Shown one piece after another: positions 54,481 to 63,876 of a stretch of DNA of 64,000 nucleotides (position 1 is the first letter of the stretch; each line of letters opens with the position of its first letter). This DNA is from Enemella evansiae. Lineage in GTDB: Bacteria; Pseudomonadota; Alphaproteobacteria; Rhodobacterales; Rhodobacteraceae. The position numbers and the translations under genes are program-made. The stretch lies in the NCBI GenBank assembly GCA_017255395.1, contig JAFKDC010000014.1, forward strand, positions 62,001 through 126,000, read 5' to 3'. Below the pieces are notes generated by a model. That model did not search any database, was not told the origin of the DNA, and saw only the letters and a list, made by a program, of their open reading frames with translations.

Positions 54481-54805
54481 CTTACCCTACAAAAAACAAT
54501 CACTCACAGGACCGGCCGCGGGACAACCCAGCGTTACCCGGATGTTACCCCGGCGCGCGTGGATCATCGACGACATGTTGTGGAAGTGGCCCAATGCACC
54601 GCAAGGCGCGGAGGCAACCCATTGGCAGAAGAGCTGTTTGACATTGCGGAGTGGTATGGACACCCATTCAAGGACCTGGGCGACTGGGACGCCTTGCCGA
54701 CAGCGGTTTCGCCAAGCTCAACGCGGGCAGCGTGTCCAACCTTTCCGACAAGTTGCACAGAAAGGACGAAAAGCCCCATGACTAACAATGTTTTAGAAAA
54801 GGAAG
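54481..54805 (+). pseudogene. Decayed coding relic between tRNA-Thr and tRNA-Glu
   Basis: This 325-base stretch is more AT-rich than its surroundings. Protein-like segments occur in three different plus-strand frames in order: WIIDDMLWKWPNAPQGAEA (about 54560-54615), NPLAEELFDIAEWYGHPF with KDLGDWD (about 54618-54690), then LADSGFAKLNAGSVSNLSDK and LHRKDEKPHD ending at a TAA near 54784. This looks like one short gene broken by frameshifts. The family is not recognised. Position right after a tRNA 3' end is typical of integrated-element remnants, but no integrase or repeated attachment site is seen. Confidence 0.4.
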
Positions 54806-54880
54806 TGGCAGCCCGTAGGGGAATCGAACCCCTCTTTCCAGGTTGAAAACCTGGCGTCCTAACCGATAGACGAACGGGCC
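54806..54880 (-). tRNA. tRNA-Glu (TTC)
   Basis: On the minus strand: acceptor GGCCCGT, anticodon stem CCAGG/CCTGG with loop TTTTCAA giving TTC, T arm AGGGGTTCGATTCCCCT, discriminator G and encoded CCA. 75 bases. Confidence 0.95.
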
Positions 54881-55070
54881 ACTCTTGTGCGCCGCGTGTC
54901 TGCCTGACTGGCCAACCCTGCGGCGTGAGGCGGGTTCTATGGAAACCCCGCGCCGCTTGCAAGCACAAATTTTCAGGTCAGAGACTTTTTCAAAAACGGC
55001 GCCCGAGAACTTCGGAAACAGCCCGCGCCTTAAGATTTTCCCCATCCCCAGCAACAGCTTACCGGAAAGA

Positions 55071-56843
55071 TCACGCGGGGCTGGCATCCTCCAGCCGCAG
55101 TTGCGCGGTCCGTCTCCCGTTCCACTCGTTGATTTCCAGCCGCCCCGCCAGATGGAATCGCCGGCCCCCGTGCTCGGTCAGGGCCGCCCCCAACGGACCG
55201 TCGAAGGCCCCGAAACAGATGCCGTCCAGTCGCGCGCCAAGCCCGTCGGTGCAGCTCAGTTTCAGATGGCCCGACCCGACCTGCTTCGCGAAAGAGATCC
55301 CCACGTCCGGCACCACGAAACGCGGCCCCGGGGCGCCCTGTCCGAAGGGTCCCGCCCGTTCCAGATCCTCGATCAGCGCCACCGTCGCCGCGCCGGGCAT
55401 CAGCAGCCCGTCAATCCGCAGGTCGGCGGCGCCGCCCTGCCCCGCGCCCTGCCGCTCCAGCAGCGCAGAGAGGCGCGCCATGGCCTCGTCCAGCCGGTCG
55501 CGGGCCACCGTCAGCCCCGCGGCCATCCGGTGCCCGCCGCCCTTGATCAAAAGCCCCTCTGCAGCCAGTCTCTGGACCGAGGCGCCAAGGTCCACCCCCG
55601 CCACGGAACGGCCAGAGCCCTTGCCCTCTTCGCCCTCCAGCCCGATCACGACCGCAGGCCGCCCGGTCAGTTCCTTAAGGCGCGAGGCGACGATCCCCAC
55701 GACGCCGGGGTGCCAGCCTTCGCCGGCAGCCCAGACCAGCGGCGCGTCCAGCCCGCGCTCCTCGGCCTGCGCAAGGGCGGCGGCGCGCACTGCCGCCTCG
55801 ACCTCGCGGCGCTCGGCGTTCAGCGCCTCCAGCCGCTCGGCCAGCGCCTGCGCCTCGTGCTCGGATTCGCAGGACAAGAGCCGCGCACCCAGATCCGCCT
55901 GCCCGATCCGACCGCCCGCGTTCACCCGCGGCCCCAGCACGAAACCCAGGTGGTAGGAGGACGGCGCCTGTTCCAGCCGGGCAACATCCGACAGCGCCAC
56001 AAGGCCCGGGCGGTCGCGCCGGGCCATGACCTTCAGCCCCTGCTGCACCAGCGCCCGGTTGACCCCCTTCAGCGGCGCCACATCCGCAACCGTCGCAAGG
56101 GCGACGAGGTCGAGCATGCCCATCAGGTCCGGCCCGGAAGCCCCCGCCACACGCAGCTGCCGCCCGGCCTCCACCAGCATCAGGAAGACCACGGCCGCCG
56201 CGCAGAGATGCGCCAGCGACCCGTCCTCGTCCTGCCGGTTGGGGTTCACCACCGCCACGCAATCGGGCAGCACCTCGCCGCCAAGGTGGTGATCCAGAAC
56301 CACCACATCCGCGCCCCTGGCCGCCGCGATCGGCTCCAGCGAGAGGGTCCCGCAATCGACGCAGACAATCAGGTCGTGGTCGCGCGCCAGCGCCGCCATG
56401 GCCGGGGCGTTCGGGCCATAGCCCTCGTCGATGCGATCCGGCACATACAGCGTCGCCGGGCGCCCCATCTGCCGCAGCCAGTCGATCAGCAGCGCCGCAG
56501 AGGTGCCGCCGTCCACGTCGTAATCCGCAAAGACCGCGATCCGCTCGCGCCGCCGGACGGCGGTCAGAAAGCGCTCTGCCGCCACCTCCATGTCCTTCAG
56601 TGAGCGCGGGTCCGGCAACAGCTCGCGCAGGGTCGGCGCAAGATAGGCGGTGACCTCCGCCACCGGCACCCCCAGCCGTGCCAGCACCGCACAAAGCGGC
56701 GCCGCGAGGCCGGTCGCCTGCTGCATGGCCTCGGCCTGCCGTTCCGCCTCGACGCCGGGACCGACCCAGCGCCGCCCCGTCAGACTGCCTTCGACACCCA
56801 AGTAAGCCACGCTTGCCCCTTCCGCCTGAACCCGCGGTCTCAT
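55071..56843 (-). CDS. recJ: Single-stranded-DNA-specific exonuclease RecJ
   Basis: A 590-residue 5'-3' ssDNA exonuclease of the DHH superfamily. Motif I is ADYDVDGGTSAALLIDW, motif II IVCVDCGTLSLEP, motif III VVVLDHHLGGEVLPD and motif IV VNPNRQDEDGSLAHLCAAAVVFL. The DHHA1 motif KGGGHRMAAGLTV and the C-terminal OB-like domain (GRLEINEWNGRRTAQLRLED) are present. ATG 56843 gives the usual N-terminus. Next to glpX and hom as in other Rhodobacterales. Confidence 0.93.
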   Translation of the reverse strand: MRPRVQAEGASVAYLGVEGSLTGRRWVGPGVEAERQAEAMQQATGLAAPLCAVLARLGVPVAEVTAYLAPTLRELLPDPRSLKDMEVAAERFLTAVRRRERIAVFADYDVDGGTSAALLIDWLRQMGRPATLYVPDRIDEGYGPNAPAMAALARDHDLIVCVDCGTLSLEPIAAARGADVVVLDHHLGGEVLPDCVAVVNPNRQDEDGSLAHLCAAAVVFLMLVEAGRQLRVAGASGPDLMGMLDLVALATVADVAPLKGVNRALVQQGLKVMARRDRPGLVALSDVARLEQAPSSYHLGFVLGPRVNAGGRIGQADLGARLLSCESEHEAQALAERLEALNAERREVEAAVRAAALAQAEERGLDAPLVWAAGEGWHPGVVGIVASRLKELTGRPAVVIGLEGEEGKGSGRSVAGVDLGASVQRLAAEGLLIKGGGHRMAAGLTVARDRLDEAMARLSALLERQGAGQGGAADLRIDGLLMPGAATVALIEDLERAGPFGQGAPGPRFVVPDVGISFAKQVGSGHLKLSCTDGLGARLDGICFGAFDGPLGAALTEHGGRRFHLAGRLEINEWNGRRTAQLRLEDASPA

Positions 56844-56910
56844 AGCGCGCCACCCGCCCGGTGTCGAATGACGAAGGGCGACCCACGCCGCCGATACAGA
56901 ACCGCCCCCG

Positions 56911-57072
56911 GTGCTTCTTCTTGGCCCAAATACCTCAAAGCGACAGCGCCGCCGGACCCGGTGCCGCAATTGAAGCGCCCCTCGTCCCGGGGCGCAGAGG
57001 AACGCCCCCCATCGGCCACAGCGCCCGGACAGGATCACCGCCCTGCCCTTCTTCTCTGTCCAAATACTCAGC
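56911..57072 (-). repeat. Two copies of the dispersed intergenic repeat between glpX and recJ
   Basis: Copy at 56911-56940 (GCTTCTTCTTGGCCCAAATA) and copy at 57046-57072 (CCTTCTTCTCTGTCCAAATA), both on the minus strand, in the 257-base gap between the glpX stop and the recJ start. Confidence 0.65.
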
Positions 57073-57100
57073 TGCCCCGGCCAGCCCGGGGCGGCAGACC

Positions 57101-58072
57101 TCAGACCGTGTGCCGGAACGGGTTGCGGTAGTGCATACGCCGCACCGAGCCGGTCTTGGAGCGCATCAGCAGGGTCTCGGTCTCGATCCAGCCCGGCTCG
57201 CGCCGGATGCCCTGCACCAGCGAGCCCTGCGTCACGCCCGTCGCGGCAAAGATCACGTGATCGGTCACCAGGTCGTCGCGCGCGTAGATGCGGTCGAGCT
57301 CGGCGATGCCGGCCTTCGCCGCGCGGCCCTTCTCGTCGTCGTTGCGGAACATCAGGCGGCCCCACATCTGCCCGCCCATGCACTTCAGAGCCGCCGCGGC
57401 CAGCACCCCCTCGGGCGCGCCGCCGGAGCCCATGTACATGTCGATGCCGGTCTTGACGGTCTCGGCGCAATGCATGACGCCCGCCACGTCGCCGTCGGTG
57501 ATCAGCCGGATGCCCGCACCGGTTTCACGCACCTCGGCCAGCATGTCCTCGTGACGCGGGCGCTCCAGCATGCAGACGGTGATGTCGCGCGGCTGGCAGC
57601 CCTTGGCCTTCGCCAGCGCCGAAACCCGTTCCGACGGCGACATGTCCAGAGAGACGACGTCGGCGTCATAGCCCGGCCCGATGGCCAGCTTGTCCATGTA
57701 GACGTCCGGCGCATGCAGCATCGAGCCGCGCGGCCCCATGGCGATCACCGTCAGCGCGTTGGGCATGTCCTTGGCGGTCAGGGTCGTGCCTTCCAGCGGG
57801 TCCAGCGCGATATCCACGCCCGGGCCACCGCTGCCGACCTCTTCGCCGATGTAAAGCATCGGCGCCTCGTCGCGCTCCCCCTCGCCGATGACCACGACAC
57901 CCGAGATTTCCAGCTTGTTGAGCTGCTCGCGCATGGCGTTGACAGCGGCCTGATCGGCGGCCTTCTCGTCGCCCCGGCCGATCCAGTCGGCACTGGCAAT
58001 GGCGGCCTGTTCGGCCACCCGTGCGAGGCCGAGAGACAGCATCCGGTCACTGAAATCCTGCGGGCTGGGCAT
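57101..58072 (-). CDS. glpX: Class II fructose-1,6-bisphosphatase GlpX
   Basis: A 323-residue metal- and lithium-sensitive phosphatase of gluconeogenesis and possibly the Calvin-type sedoheptulose step. Signatures: SADWIGRGDEKAADQAAVNAMR, VVVIGEGERDEAPMLYIGEEVG, DIALDPLEGTT (metal Asp residues), LITDGDVAGVMHCAE and GSGGAPEGVLAAAALKCMGGQMWGRL. Full length for the family. Confidence 0.95.
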   Translation of the reverse strand: MPSPQDFSDRMLSLGLARVAEQAAIASADWIGRGDEKAADQAAVNAMREQLNKLEISGVVVIGEGERDEAPMLYIGEEVGSGGPGVDIALDPLEGTTLTAKDMPNALTVIAMGPRGSMLHAPDVYMDKLAIGPGYDADVVSLDMSPSERVSALAKAKGCQPRDITVCMLERPRHEDMLAEVRETGAGIRLITDGDVAGVMHCAETVKTGIDMYMGSGGAPEGVLAAAALKCMGGQMWGRLMFRNDDEKGRAAKAGIAELDRIYARDDLVTDHVIFAATGVTQGSLVQGIRREPGWIETETLLMRSKTGSVRRMHYRNPFRHTV

Positions 58073-58238
58073 GGGGTCGTCCTCTTTGCGAAATCCTTTG
58101 CCTCCGCTCTAGCCCATGCCCCGGCCAAGAGAAAGCCCGCTGACGCTAACGGCGTGACCGGGACAGGCTCTGCCCCGACGCGTTGTCCATGGGAGACCCG
58201 GGCGTTTCAGGGGGCGCTGCCCCCGGCCTGCGGCCTCC

Positions 58239-58269
58239 CCCCGAGGGTATTTGGACCAAGAAGAAGGGG
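58239..58269 (+). repeat. Dispersed intergenic repeat, copy between hom and glpX
   Basis: GAGGGTATTTGGACCAAGAA then GAAGGGG, preceded by GGGGGCGCTGCCCCC. It is one of the best-preserved copies, and the upstream inverted repeat suggests the full unit includes a hairpin. Confidence 0.7.
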
Positions 58270-58305
58270 CTTGGGACGCCCCCCGGCGGCGCGGGCCGCG
58301 CGGGT

Positions 58306-59592
58306 TCAGACCTCTTCGATGCGCAGGGCCACCGGCTCGTGCGTGACGACGCCCGTGGCCATCATCGCGGCGAGCGCCCGATCAAGAGAGGGGCGCGTCG
58401 TCTTGTGGGTGACGATCAGCACCGGAGCGGCGTCGTCGACGTGATCGTACTGGCGCATGCGGTGGATGGAGACCCCCGCCTCGCCCAGTGCCTGCGCCGC
58501 CTTGGCCAGCGCACCGGGGCGGTCGACCAGCGCCATGCGCAGGTAGTAGGGCGCCGCCGCCGTCGCCTTTGCCGGGGTCGCCCTGGCCAGCGTGCCGGCG
58601 GGCCGCCCGAAGGTCGAGACGCGCAGGCCGCGCGCGATATCCATGACGTCGCCCATAACGGCGCTGGCGGTCGGGCCCTCGCCCGCACCGGCGCCGCGCA
58701 TGACGATCTGGCCGACCTGATCGCCTTCGATCACCACCATATTGGTGCCGCCCGCCAGTTGCCCCAGCGGCGAGGCCGCGGGCACGAGGCAGGGCGCCAT
58801 GGACTGTTCCAGCCCGCGCCCGGTCATGCGGCTGACCCCCAGAAGCTTGATGCGGAAGCCCATGTCGGCGGCCTGCCGGATATCGTCGATGGTGACCTTG
58901 CCGATGCCTTCCAGTTCCACCGCGTCGAAATCGACCTGCGTGCCGAAGGCGATAGCGGCCAGCAGCGACAGCTTGTGGCCCGCGTCGATGCCGCCGACGT
59001 CGAGGGTCGGATCGGCTTCGAGGTAGCCCAGGGCGTCGGCCTCGGCGAAGGCCGCCTCGTAGGTCAGCCCGCCGTCTTCCATCCGGGTCAGGATATAGTT
59101 GCAGGTGCCGTTCATCACGCCGACCACGCGCTGGATATCGTTGCCGGCAAGGCTTTCGGTCAGCGCCTTGATGACCGGGATGCCCCCCGCCACCGCAGCC
59201 TCGAAGCGCAGCACCGCGCCATTGGTCTCGGCCAGCTCGGCCAGCGCCTGTCCGTGGTGGGCCAGCATCGCCTTGTTCGCCGTCACCACGTCCTTGCCCG
59301 CCGCCAGCGCCGCCTCGACAGCGGCCTTGGCCGGGCCGTCGCTGCCGCCCATGAGTTCGACGAAGACATCGACATCGTCGCGCGTCGCCAGCGCCACCGG
59401 GTCGTCCTCCCAGGCGTAGGCGGACAGCGGCACGCCACGGTCCTTGTCCCGCGTGCGCGCGGAGACCGCAGAGACCACCACCGGACGCCCGGCGCGTTCG
59501 GCCAGAAGCGTCGCTTTCTGGCGGACGATCTTGACCACGCCCGCGCCAACGGTTCCGAGGCCGGCGATACCAAGACGCAGGGGGTCGGACAT
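58306..59592 (-). CDS. hom: Homoserine dehydrogenase
   Basis: A 428-residue enzyme reducing aspartate semialdehyde to homoserine for threonine and methionine synthesis. N-terminal NAD(P) fold LGIAGLGTVGAGVVKIVRQ, catalytic block VVGVMNGTCNYILTRMEDGGLTYEAAFAEADALGYLEADPTLDVGGIDAGHKLSLLA, and a C-terminal ACT domain (MALVDRPGALAKAAQALGEAGVSIHRMRQ), the usual threonine-feedback site. ATG 59592 directly precedes the Rossmann fold. Confidence 0.95.
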   Translation of the reverse strand: MSDPLRLGIAGLGTVGAGVVKIVRQKATLLAERAGRPVVVSAVSARTRDKDRGVPLSAYAWEDDPVALATRDDVDVFVELMGGSDGPAKAAVEAALAAGKDVVTANKAMLAHHGQALAELAETNGAVLRFEAAVAGGIPVIKALTESLAGNDIQRVVGVMNGTCNYILTRMEDGGLTYEAAFAEADALGYLEADPTLDVGGIDAGHKLSLLAAIAFGTQVDFDAVELEGIGKVTIDDIRQAADMGFRIKLLGVSRMTGRGLEQSMAPCLVPAASPLGQLAGGTNMVVIEGDQVGQIVMRGAGAGEGPTASAVMGDVMDIARGLRVSTFGRPAGTLARATPAKATAAAPYYLRMALVDRPGALAKAAQALGEAGVSIHRMRQYDHVDDAAPVLIVTHKTTRPSLDRALAAMMATGVVTHEPVALRIEEV

Positions 59593-59928
59593 AGAGGGCT
59601 CCTTCAGGGACAGTGTTGCGGGCCTCCGGTTAGCGCCAAGTCGGCCCGGGTGCAATGGGATGCGGGGCCTGCCCCACTGGCTGCGCCGCGATCGATACAC
59701 CGGGCGGACACGCAAGAGGCAGGACCAGCCTGACGCGGGCGCAGGCCGGGCACCCGCCGTGGCCCCCCAGGATCGATCCATCGGAACGGCAGGGGCCGGT
59801 CTGCGCCGCCCTCCCAAAATCCGGACTGCGCGGATGTACCTGTGCGAAGCGGGGCTGCCGTGGCCCCGGGATCGAGCCCTGCCTTCAGGGAGGATACGGC
59901 GCCCGGACCCTGCGGGCGCGGCAGAGGA
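59593..59928. other. Intergenic region upstream of hom
   Basis: 336 bases holding the hom promoter region and the lipoprotein gene's 3' side. A CCTCCCAAAATCCGGACTGC sequence near 59807 resembles one at 46830. No gene or clear terminator is seen. Confidence 0.4.
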
Positions 59929-60255
59929 TCAGAGCTCGGCCTCGCGCAGGGTCTCGGCTTTCCGGCGCAGCCGGGCCAGCCGGTCCTGCACACCCGCGCC
60001 CTGCCCGACCGGGGCCGCCTGCACGGTGCCCGCACGCCCGCGCAGCGCATCGGCACGGCCCAGCACCCCGTCGATCATCCCGGGCGTTGCCGTGGGTTGC
60101 CGCCCGTCCAGCAGCTCCTCGATCGGCAGGAGCCGCGGATAGGGCGCCGTGGCCACCCCCGGGGTCTGCGTCTGATCCAGTTCGGGGAACTGCGCGCAGC
60201 CCGCCAGCAGCGCCGAAAACGCCACCGCAGACCCATATCCGAAACTCTTTTTCAT
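59929..60255 (-). CDS. Small lipoprotein of unknown function
   Basis: A 108-residue protein with a lipoprotein signal peptide: MKKSFGYGSAVAFSALLAGCAQ, lipobox LLAGC. The mature part is proline-rich, then RADALRGRAGTVQAAPVG and a basic coiled-coil-like C-terminus DRLARLRRKAETLREAEL. Probably anchored to a membrane on the periplasmic side. Transcribed divergently from the tetR gene. No family recognised. Confidence 0.72.
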   Translation of the reverse strand: MKKSFGYGSAVAFSALLAGCAQFPELDQTQTPGVATAPYPRLLPIEELLDGRQPTATPGMIDGVLGRADALRGRAGTVQAAPVGQGAGVQDRLARLRRKAETLREAEL

Positions 60256-60307
60256 GCGGTCAGTCTTGCCCCATCCCCCGGCCCCCGGCAAGCCTTCCGG
60301 CTTGATC

Positions 60308-60321
60308 TGAACATGCGTTCA
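60308..60321. promoter_or_regulatory. Candidate TetR operator
   Basis: TGAACATGCGTTCA is an inverted repeat TGAAC-N4-GTTCA ending 16 bases before the tetR ATG. It runs directly into a TATAAA-like -10 (60322-60327), the usual layout of a self-repressing TetR promoter. Confidence 0.6.
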
Positions 60322-60337
60322 TATAAAGCTGCCCGCC

Positions 60338-60925
60338 ATGGCACGCACACAGGGCTCTCACGCCGGCATAACCGGCCCCAGGATCCGCGCCGAGGCGCTG
60401 CGGCTTTTCGCGGAAAGCGGCTATGCGGCCGTGTCCATGCGCGAGATCGCCCGCGCGGTCGGCGTGCAGGCCGGGGCGCTTTACAACTACACGCCGGACA
60501 AGCAGGCGCTGCTGTTCTCGCTGCTCAAGGGGCATATGGACGATCTCGCCGAGGCGCTTTCGGCCCTGCCCCGCGCCGCCGACCCGATGGAGCGGCTGCG
60601 GACCTTCGTCCATTTCCACATCGCCTTTCACCTGGAACGCCCGCAGGCGGTCTTCATCGCCTACATGGAACTGCGCAACCTGACGCCCGGGAATTTCGCG
60701 GTGATCGAGGCGCAGCGCCGCGACTACGAGACCGGGTTGGAAGAGATCCTGCGGGCGGGCATGGCGACGGGCGCCTTCTCGGTGCCCGACAGCAAGCTGG
60801 CCACCCTTGCCATCATCGCCATGTTGACCGGCGTGACGACCTGGTACCGGCCCGGCGGTCGCCTGCCGCTGGAGGCGGTCCAGGACCGCTACTGGGAACT
60901 GACCCGGCAGATGGTCACCGCCTGA
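60338..60925 (+). CDS. TetR/AcrR-family transcriptional regulator
   Basis: A 195-residue regulator with the TetR helix-turn-helix (ITGPRIRAEALRLFAESGYAAVSMREIARAVGVQAGALYNYTPDKQALLFSLLKGHM). A ligand-binding domain ending PLEAVQDRYWELTRQMVTA follows, of the kind seen in regulators near acyl-CoA and short-chain fatty acid genes. No such genes are adjacent here, so the target beyond itself and perhaps the divergent lipoprotein is unknown. Confidence 0.85.
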   Translation: MARTQGSHAGITGPRIRAEALRLFAESGYAAVSMREIARAVGVQAGALYNYTPDKQALLFSLLKGHMDDLAEALSALPRAADPMERLRTFVHFHIAFHLERPQAVFIAYMELRNLTPGNFAVIEAQRRDYETGLEEILRAGMATGAFSVPDSKLATLAIIAMLTGVTTWYRPGGRLPLEAVQDRYWELTRQMVTA

Positions 60926-61128
60926 AGCCCCGGGCGCGGATCACGGCTACACTTCCGGCGAAGGGCGCCCTTGGTCCCGTTCGCGCGCCGCATCGGCCCG
61001 CTGCACAGTCGTCTCGGACCAGCGATGAAGCGGACGCGGCTGGAACCCGGAGGGGCCTGCCCTGTATCCGGCCCCAGCCCCGGCGAGACATACCGCCGGG
61101 GTGCCACGCGACCGGTCGGGGCGATGCC

Positions 61129-61539
61129 CTACCGGCTGGTCTGGATCGATTCGAGGTATTCCACCAGCGCCACCAGCTTTCGCGGTGTCGGCGTCTGGAT
61201 GCCATCACCGCTGTCGAAGGGAATCAGATCGCCTTTCAGCAGCTCGCCGAACTCGGGCATGCCCGGGCCAGACAGGTCGGACCGCGCGTAGCCGTCGACG
61301 GTGGACATCACCTTGGCACGCGGAAAGCTGTCGCCGTGGCGCACGGAAATCAGCGTCAGGTCCTTCGGAGCCTTCGTCATGGCGCGCGCCATCGCGCCGT
61401 TGCCGCGCCCGTCCGCGCCATGGCACACCGCGCAATTCTCCATGAACAGCGCCTTGCCGTCCTGCGCCACCGGCATCTCTGCCTCGACACATCCCCACAG
61501 GGCCGCCAGTGCGGCCAAACCCAGAGCGATCCGTTTCAT
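61129..61539 (-). CDS. Class I c-type cytochrome, probably lipid-anchored
   Basis: A 136-residue exported monohaem cytochrome. Signal peptide MKRIALGLAALAALWGC has a lipobox-like LWGC, so lipid anchoring is possible. Haem site CAVCH in FMENCAVCHGADGRGNGAMA; probable axial Met in GPGMPEFGELL. Likely a periplasmic electron carrier; no oxidase or dehydrogenase partner is adjacent. Confidence 0.85.
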   Translation of the reverse strand: MKRIALGLAALAALWGCVEAEMPVAQDGKALFMENCAVCHGADGRGNGAMARAMTKAPKDLTLISVRHGDSFPRAKVMSTVDGYARSDLSGPGMPEFGELLKGDLIPFDSGDGIQTPTPRKLVALVEYLESIQTSR

Positions 61540-61845
61540 TGTTGCCCTCGCTATTGCTCCCCTCCGACTTGCCGACTTTGCCCCAGGCCTGCAAGGGGGC
61601 TGTTGCAGCGGAAGCCTGCCGACACAGGCGGCGCGGGCGATCCGCCCCTTCGGCGCAAGGATCCGGTTGCCGTCGGGCGCGGCGCCCGGAACAGGCGGCA
61701 CGGCCAGAGCCTTGCGCTCCCCCTTCACCACGCGCGCCCCGGGGCCACCTTCGGCCGGATTGCGCTGTTGCACCCGAACCGACCCTGCGTCATCAAAGCG
61801 CCGACCCGAACACCACCCCCTTGCAGCCCCGGAAGAGACCCCGCC
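61540..61845. other. Intergenic region between divergent cytochrome and membrane-protein genes
   Basis: 306 bases with the two divergent promoters. No clear hexamers, operator or coding frame could be recognised. Confidence 0.4.
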
Positions 61846-62280
61846 ATGACGCAATACGCCCTCATCATGCTTCTGGCCGGGATCGGCATTCCGCTTCTTG
61901 CCGCGCTGAATGCCGCGCTGGGACAGGCGCTGGGGTCGCCGGTGGCGGCGGCCATGGTTCTGTTCTGGGTCGCGGTCCTGACGACCACGGCAATCTGGGC
62001 CCTGCGCGGCGCTCCTGCGCTGGCGATCCTGTCAGAGCCGCCCAGGCACCTGTTCCTCGGCGGGCTGCTGGTCGCCTTCTATGTCCTGTCGGTGACGATC
62101 ATCGCGCCGCGCTTCGGCGTCGGGAATGCCATCTTCTTCGTCCTCGTGGGACAATTGCTGAGCGCCGCGGCCATCGACCATTTCGGCCTGTTCGGAGCAC
62201 GCCTCTCGCCCCTGACAGTGACTCGGGCGACCGGCATCGCGGTGATGATGCTGGGCGTCTGGATCACGCAGAAGGCATGA
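61846..62280 (+). CDS. YdcZ/DUF606-like small DMT-type membrane protein
   Basis: A 144-residue protein with five hydrophobic segments: LIMLLAGIGIPLLAALNAALGQALGSPVAAAMVLFWVAVLTT, HLFLGGLLVAFYVLSVTIIAPRFGVGNAIFFVLVGQLLSAAAIDHFGLFG and IAVMMLGVWITQKA. The N-A-x-x-G pattern and the half-DMT size match DUF606. Such proteins belong to the drug/metabolite transporter superfamily; the substrate is unknown. Confidence 0.82.
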   Translation: MTQYALIMLLAGIGIPLLAALNAALGQALGSPVAAAMVLFWVAVLTTTAIWALRGAPALAILSEPPRHLFLGGLLVAFYVLSVTIIAPRFGVGNAIFFVLVGQLLSAAAIDHFGLFGARLSPLTVTRATGIAVMMLGVWITQKA

Positions 62281-62342
62281 TCCACGGGCCTTGTTGCGGC
62301 GCCCGGAGACAACATGCCGGTGGCTCTGCCCCCGGACCCGCT

Positions 62343-62369
62343 GGGTATTGTCCAGACTAAAGAAGGGGG
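62343..62369 (+). repeat. Dispersed intergenic repeat, degenerate copy
   Basis: GGGTATTGTCCAGACTAAAG then AAGGGGG, preceded by TGCCCCCGGACC. It lies in the gap between the YdcZ-like gene and rplA, between two convergent genes. Confidence 0.5.
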
Positions 62370-62465
62370 CCGCGGCGCCTGACCCGCGATGGTGCACGGG
62401 CGGCGCAGAGCTGCTTGGCCTGCGATTCTGGCGATCTTCGCCCGGGCGCGGAGTTTCGGGGCGGC

Positions 62466-62498
62466 AAAAGCAAAGGGGCGGACCAAGCGGCCCGCCCC
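62466..62498 (-). terminator. Terminator after rplA
   Basis: On the minus strand GGGGCGG and CCGCCCC form a stem followed by TTTGCTTTT, about 25 bases after the rplA stop. Confidence 0.75.
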
Positions 62499-62522
62499 CT
62501 GCAATTCCATATCCGCTTCGGC

Positions 62523-63221
62523 TTAGTTGCCGGTGGCGTTCGACACGTCGACGGTCACGCCCGGGCCCATCGTCGAGGACAGCGCGATCTTCTTCATGTA
62601 GGTGCCCTTGGCGCCGGTCGGCTTGGCCGCCGAAACCGCGTTCACGAAGGCGCGGATGTTCTCGGCCAGCTTGGCCTCGTCGAAGGAGGCCTTGCCGACG
62701 CCGGCGTGCACCACTCCACCCTTCTCGGCCTTGAACTGGACCTGTCCGCCCTTGGCGGCCTCGACGGCCTCCTTGACGTCCATGGTCACGGTTCCGACCT
62801 TGGGGTTCGGCATCAGGTTGCGCGGGCCGAGGATCTTGCCCAGACGGCCGACGATCGGCATCATGTCCGGGGTCGCGATGCAGCGGTCGAAGTTGATGTT
62901 GCCGGCCTGAACCTGCTCCATCAGATCTTCTGCGCCGACCACGTCAGCGCCGGCAGCCGTCGCTTCGTCGGCCTTGGGGCCACGGGCGAAGACGGCGACG
63001 CGGGTGGTCTTGCCGGTGCCATTGGGCAGCGAGACGACACCACGGACCATCTGGTCGGCGTGGCGCGGATCGACGCCGAGATTCATCGCGATCTCGACGG
63101 TCTCGTCGAACTTCGTCTTGGCGTTCGACTTGATCAGCGTGACGGCCTCTTCGACAGAGATCTCGTCCTTGCCTGCAAAGGCTTCGCGGGCGGCGCGGGT
63201 GCGTTTTCCGAGTTTTGCCAT
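62523..63221 (-). CDS. rplA: 50S ribosomal protein L1
   Basis: A 232-residue ribosomal protein of the L1 stalk and translational regulator of its own operon. Family blocks: [75 protein letters not shown] and [17 protein letters not shown]. It follows rplK by five bases. Confidence 0.97.
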   Translation of the reverse strand: MAKLGKRTRAAREAFAGKDEISVEEAVTLIKSNAKTKFDETVEIAMNLGVDPRHADQMVRGVVSLPNGTGKTTRVAVFARGPKADEATAAGADVVGAEDLMEQVQAGNINFDRCIATPDMMPIVGRLGKILGPRNLMPNPKVGTVTMDVKEAVEAAKGGQVQFKAEKGGVVHAGVGKASFDEAKLAENIRAFVNAVSAAKPTGAKGTYMKKIALSSTMGPGVTVDVSNATGN

Positions 63222-63226
63222 CGTGA

Positions 63227-63679
63227 TTACCCCTTCACCTCGATACCCATCGAATTGGCGGAGCCGACGATGATCTTCATGGCCTGCTCGACGTCATTGG
63301 CCGAGAGGTCCTTCATCTTGGCTTCGGCAATCTCGCGGACCTGCTTGATCGTCACGGTGGCGACGGTCTCGCGGCCCGGAGTGACGGCACCCTTGGGACG
63401 GTTGCGCTTGCCAACGGGCTTCAGACCGGCAGCCTTCTTCAGATAGTAAGACGCGGGCGGCGTCTTGATGTCCATGGTGAAGGACTTGTCCTGATAGTAG
63501 GTGATCACGGTCGGGCACGGCGCGCCGGGCTCCATCTCCTGCGTCTTGGCGTTGAACGCCTTGCAGAATTCCATGATGTTGATGCCGCGCTGACCCAGCG
63601 CCGGACCGACCGGCGGGGAGGGGTTGGCTTTGCCTGCAGGGATCTGCAGCTTCATCTTGCCGGCGAGCTTCTTGGCCAT
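63227..63679 (-). CDS. rplK: 50S ribosomal protein L11
   Basis: A 150-residue ribosomal protein, slightly longer than the common 141-142. [34 protein letters not shown] and the C-terminal rRNA-binding domain [37 protein letters not shown] are diagnostic. ATG 63679 follows AGGAGAC. It is next to rplA and downstream of nusG, as in most bacteria. Confidence 0.97.
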   Translation of the reverse strand: MAKKLAGKMKLQIPAGKANPSPPVGPALGQRGINIMEFCKAFNAKTQEMEPGAPCPTVITYYQDKSFTMDIKTPPASYYLKKAAGLKPVGKRNRPKGAVTPGRETVATVTIKQVREIAEAKMKDLSANDVEQAMKIIVGSANSMGIEVKG

Positions 63680-63876
63680 CGGCTGTCTCCTTTTCCATCG
63701 CCCCCGCGACGCGTCGGGGGGCATCTTGTGGCGTGGTCGTGGTCCGGGCTTCGCGAAGCCCTCGCCTCCCACGGTGATGCCGCACGGATGCGACAGGGGC
63801 GCGCGATACACCGGATGCGGTGAAAAGGCAAGCGCCGTTGCGCCGAAGGTCCGCGTCCCCGGGCCCCCGGCCATGG

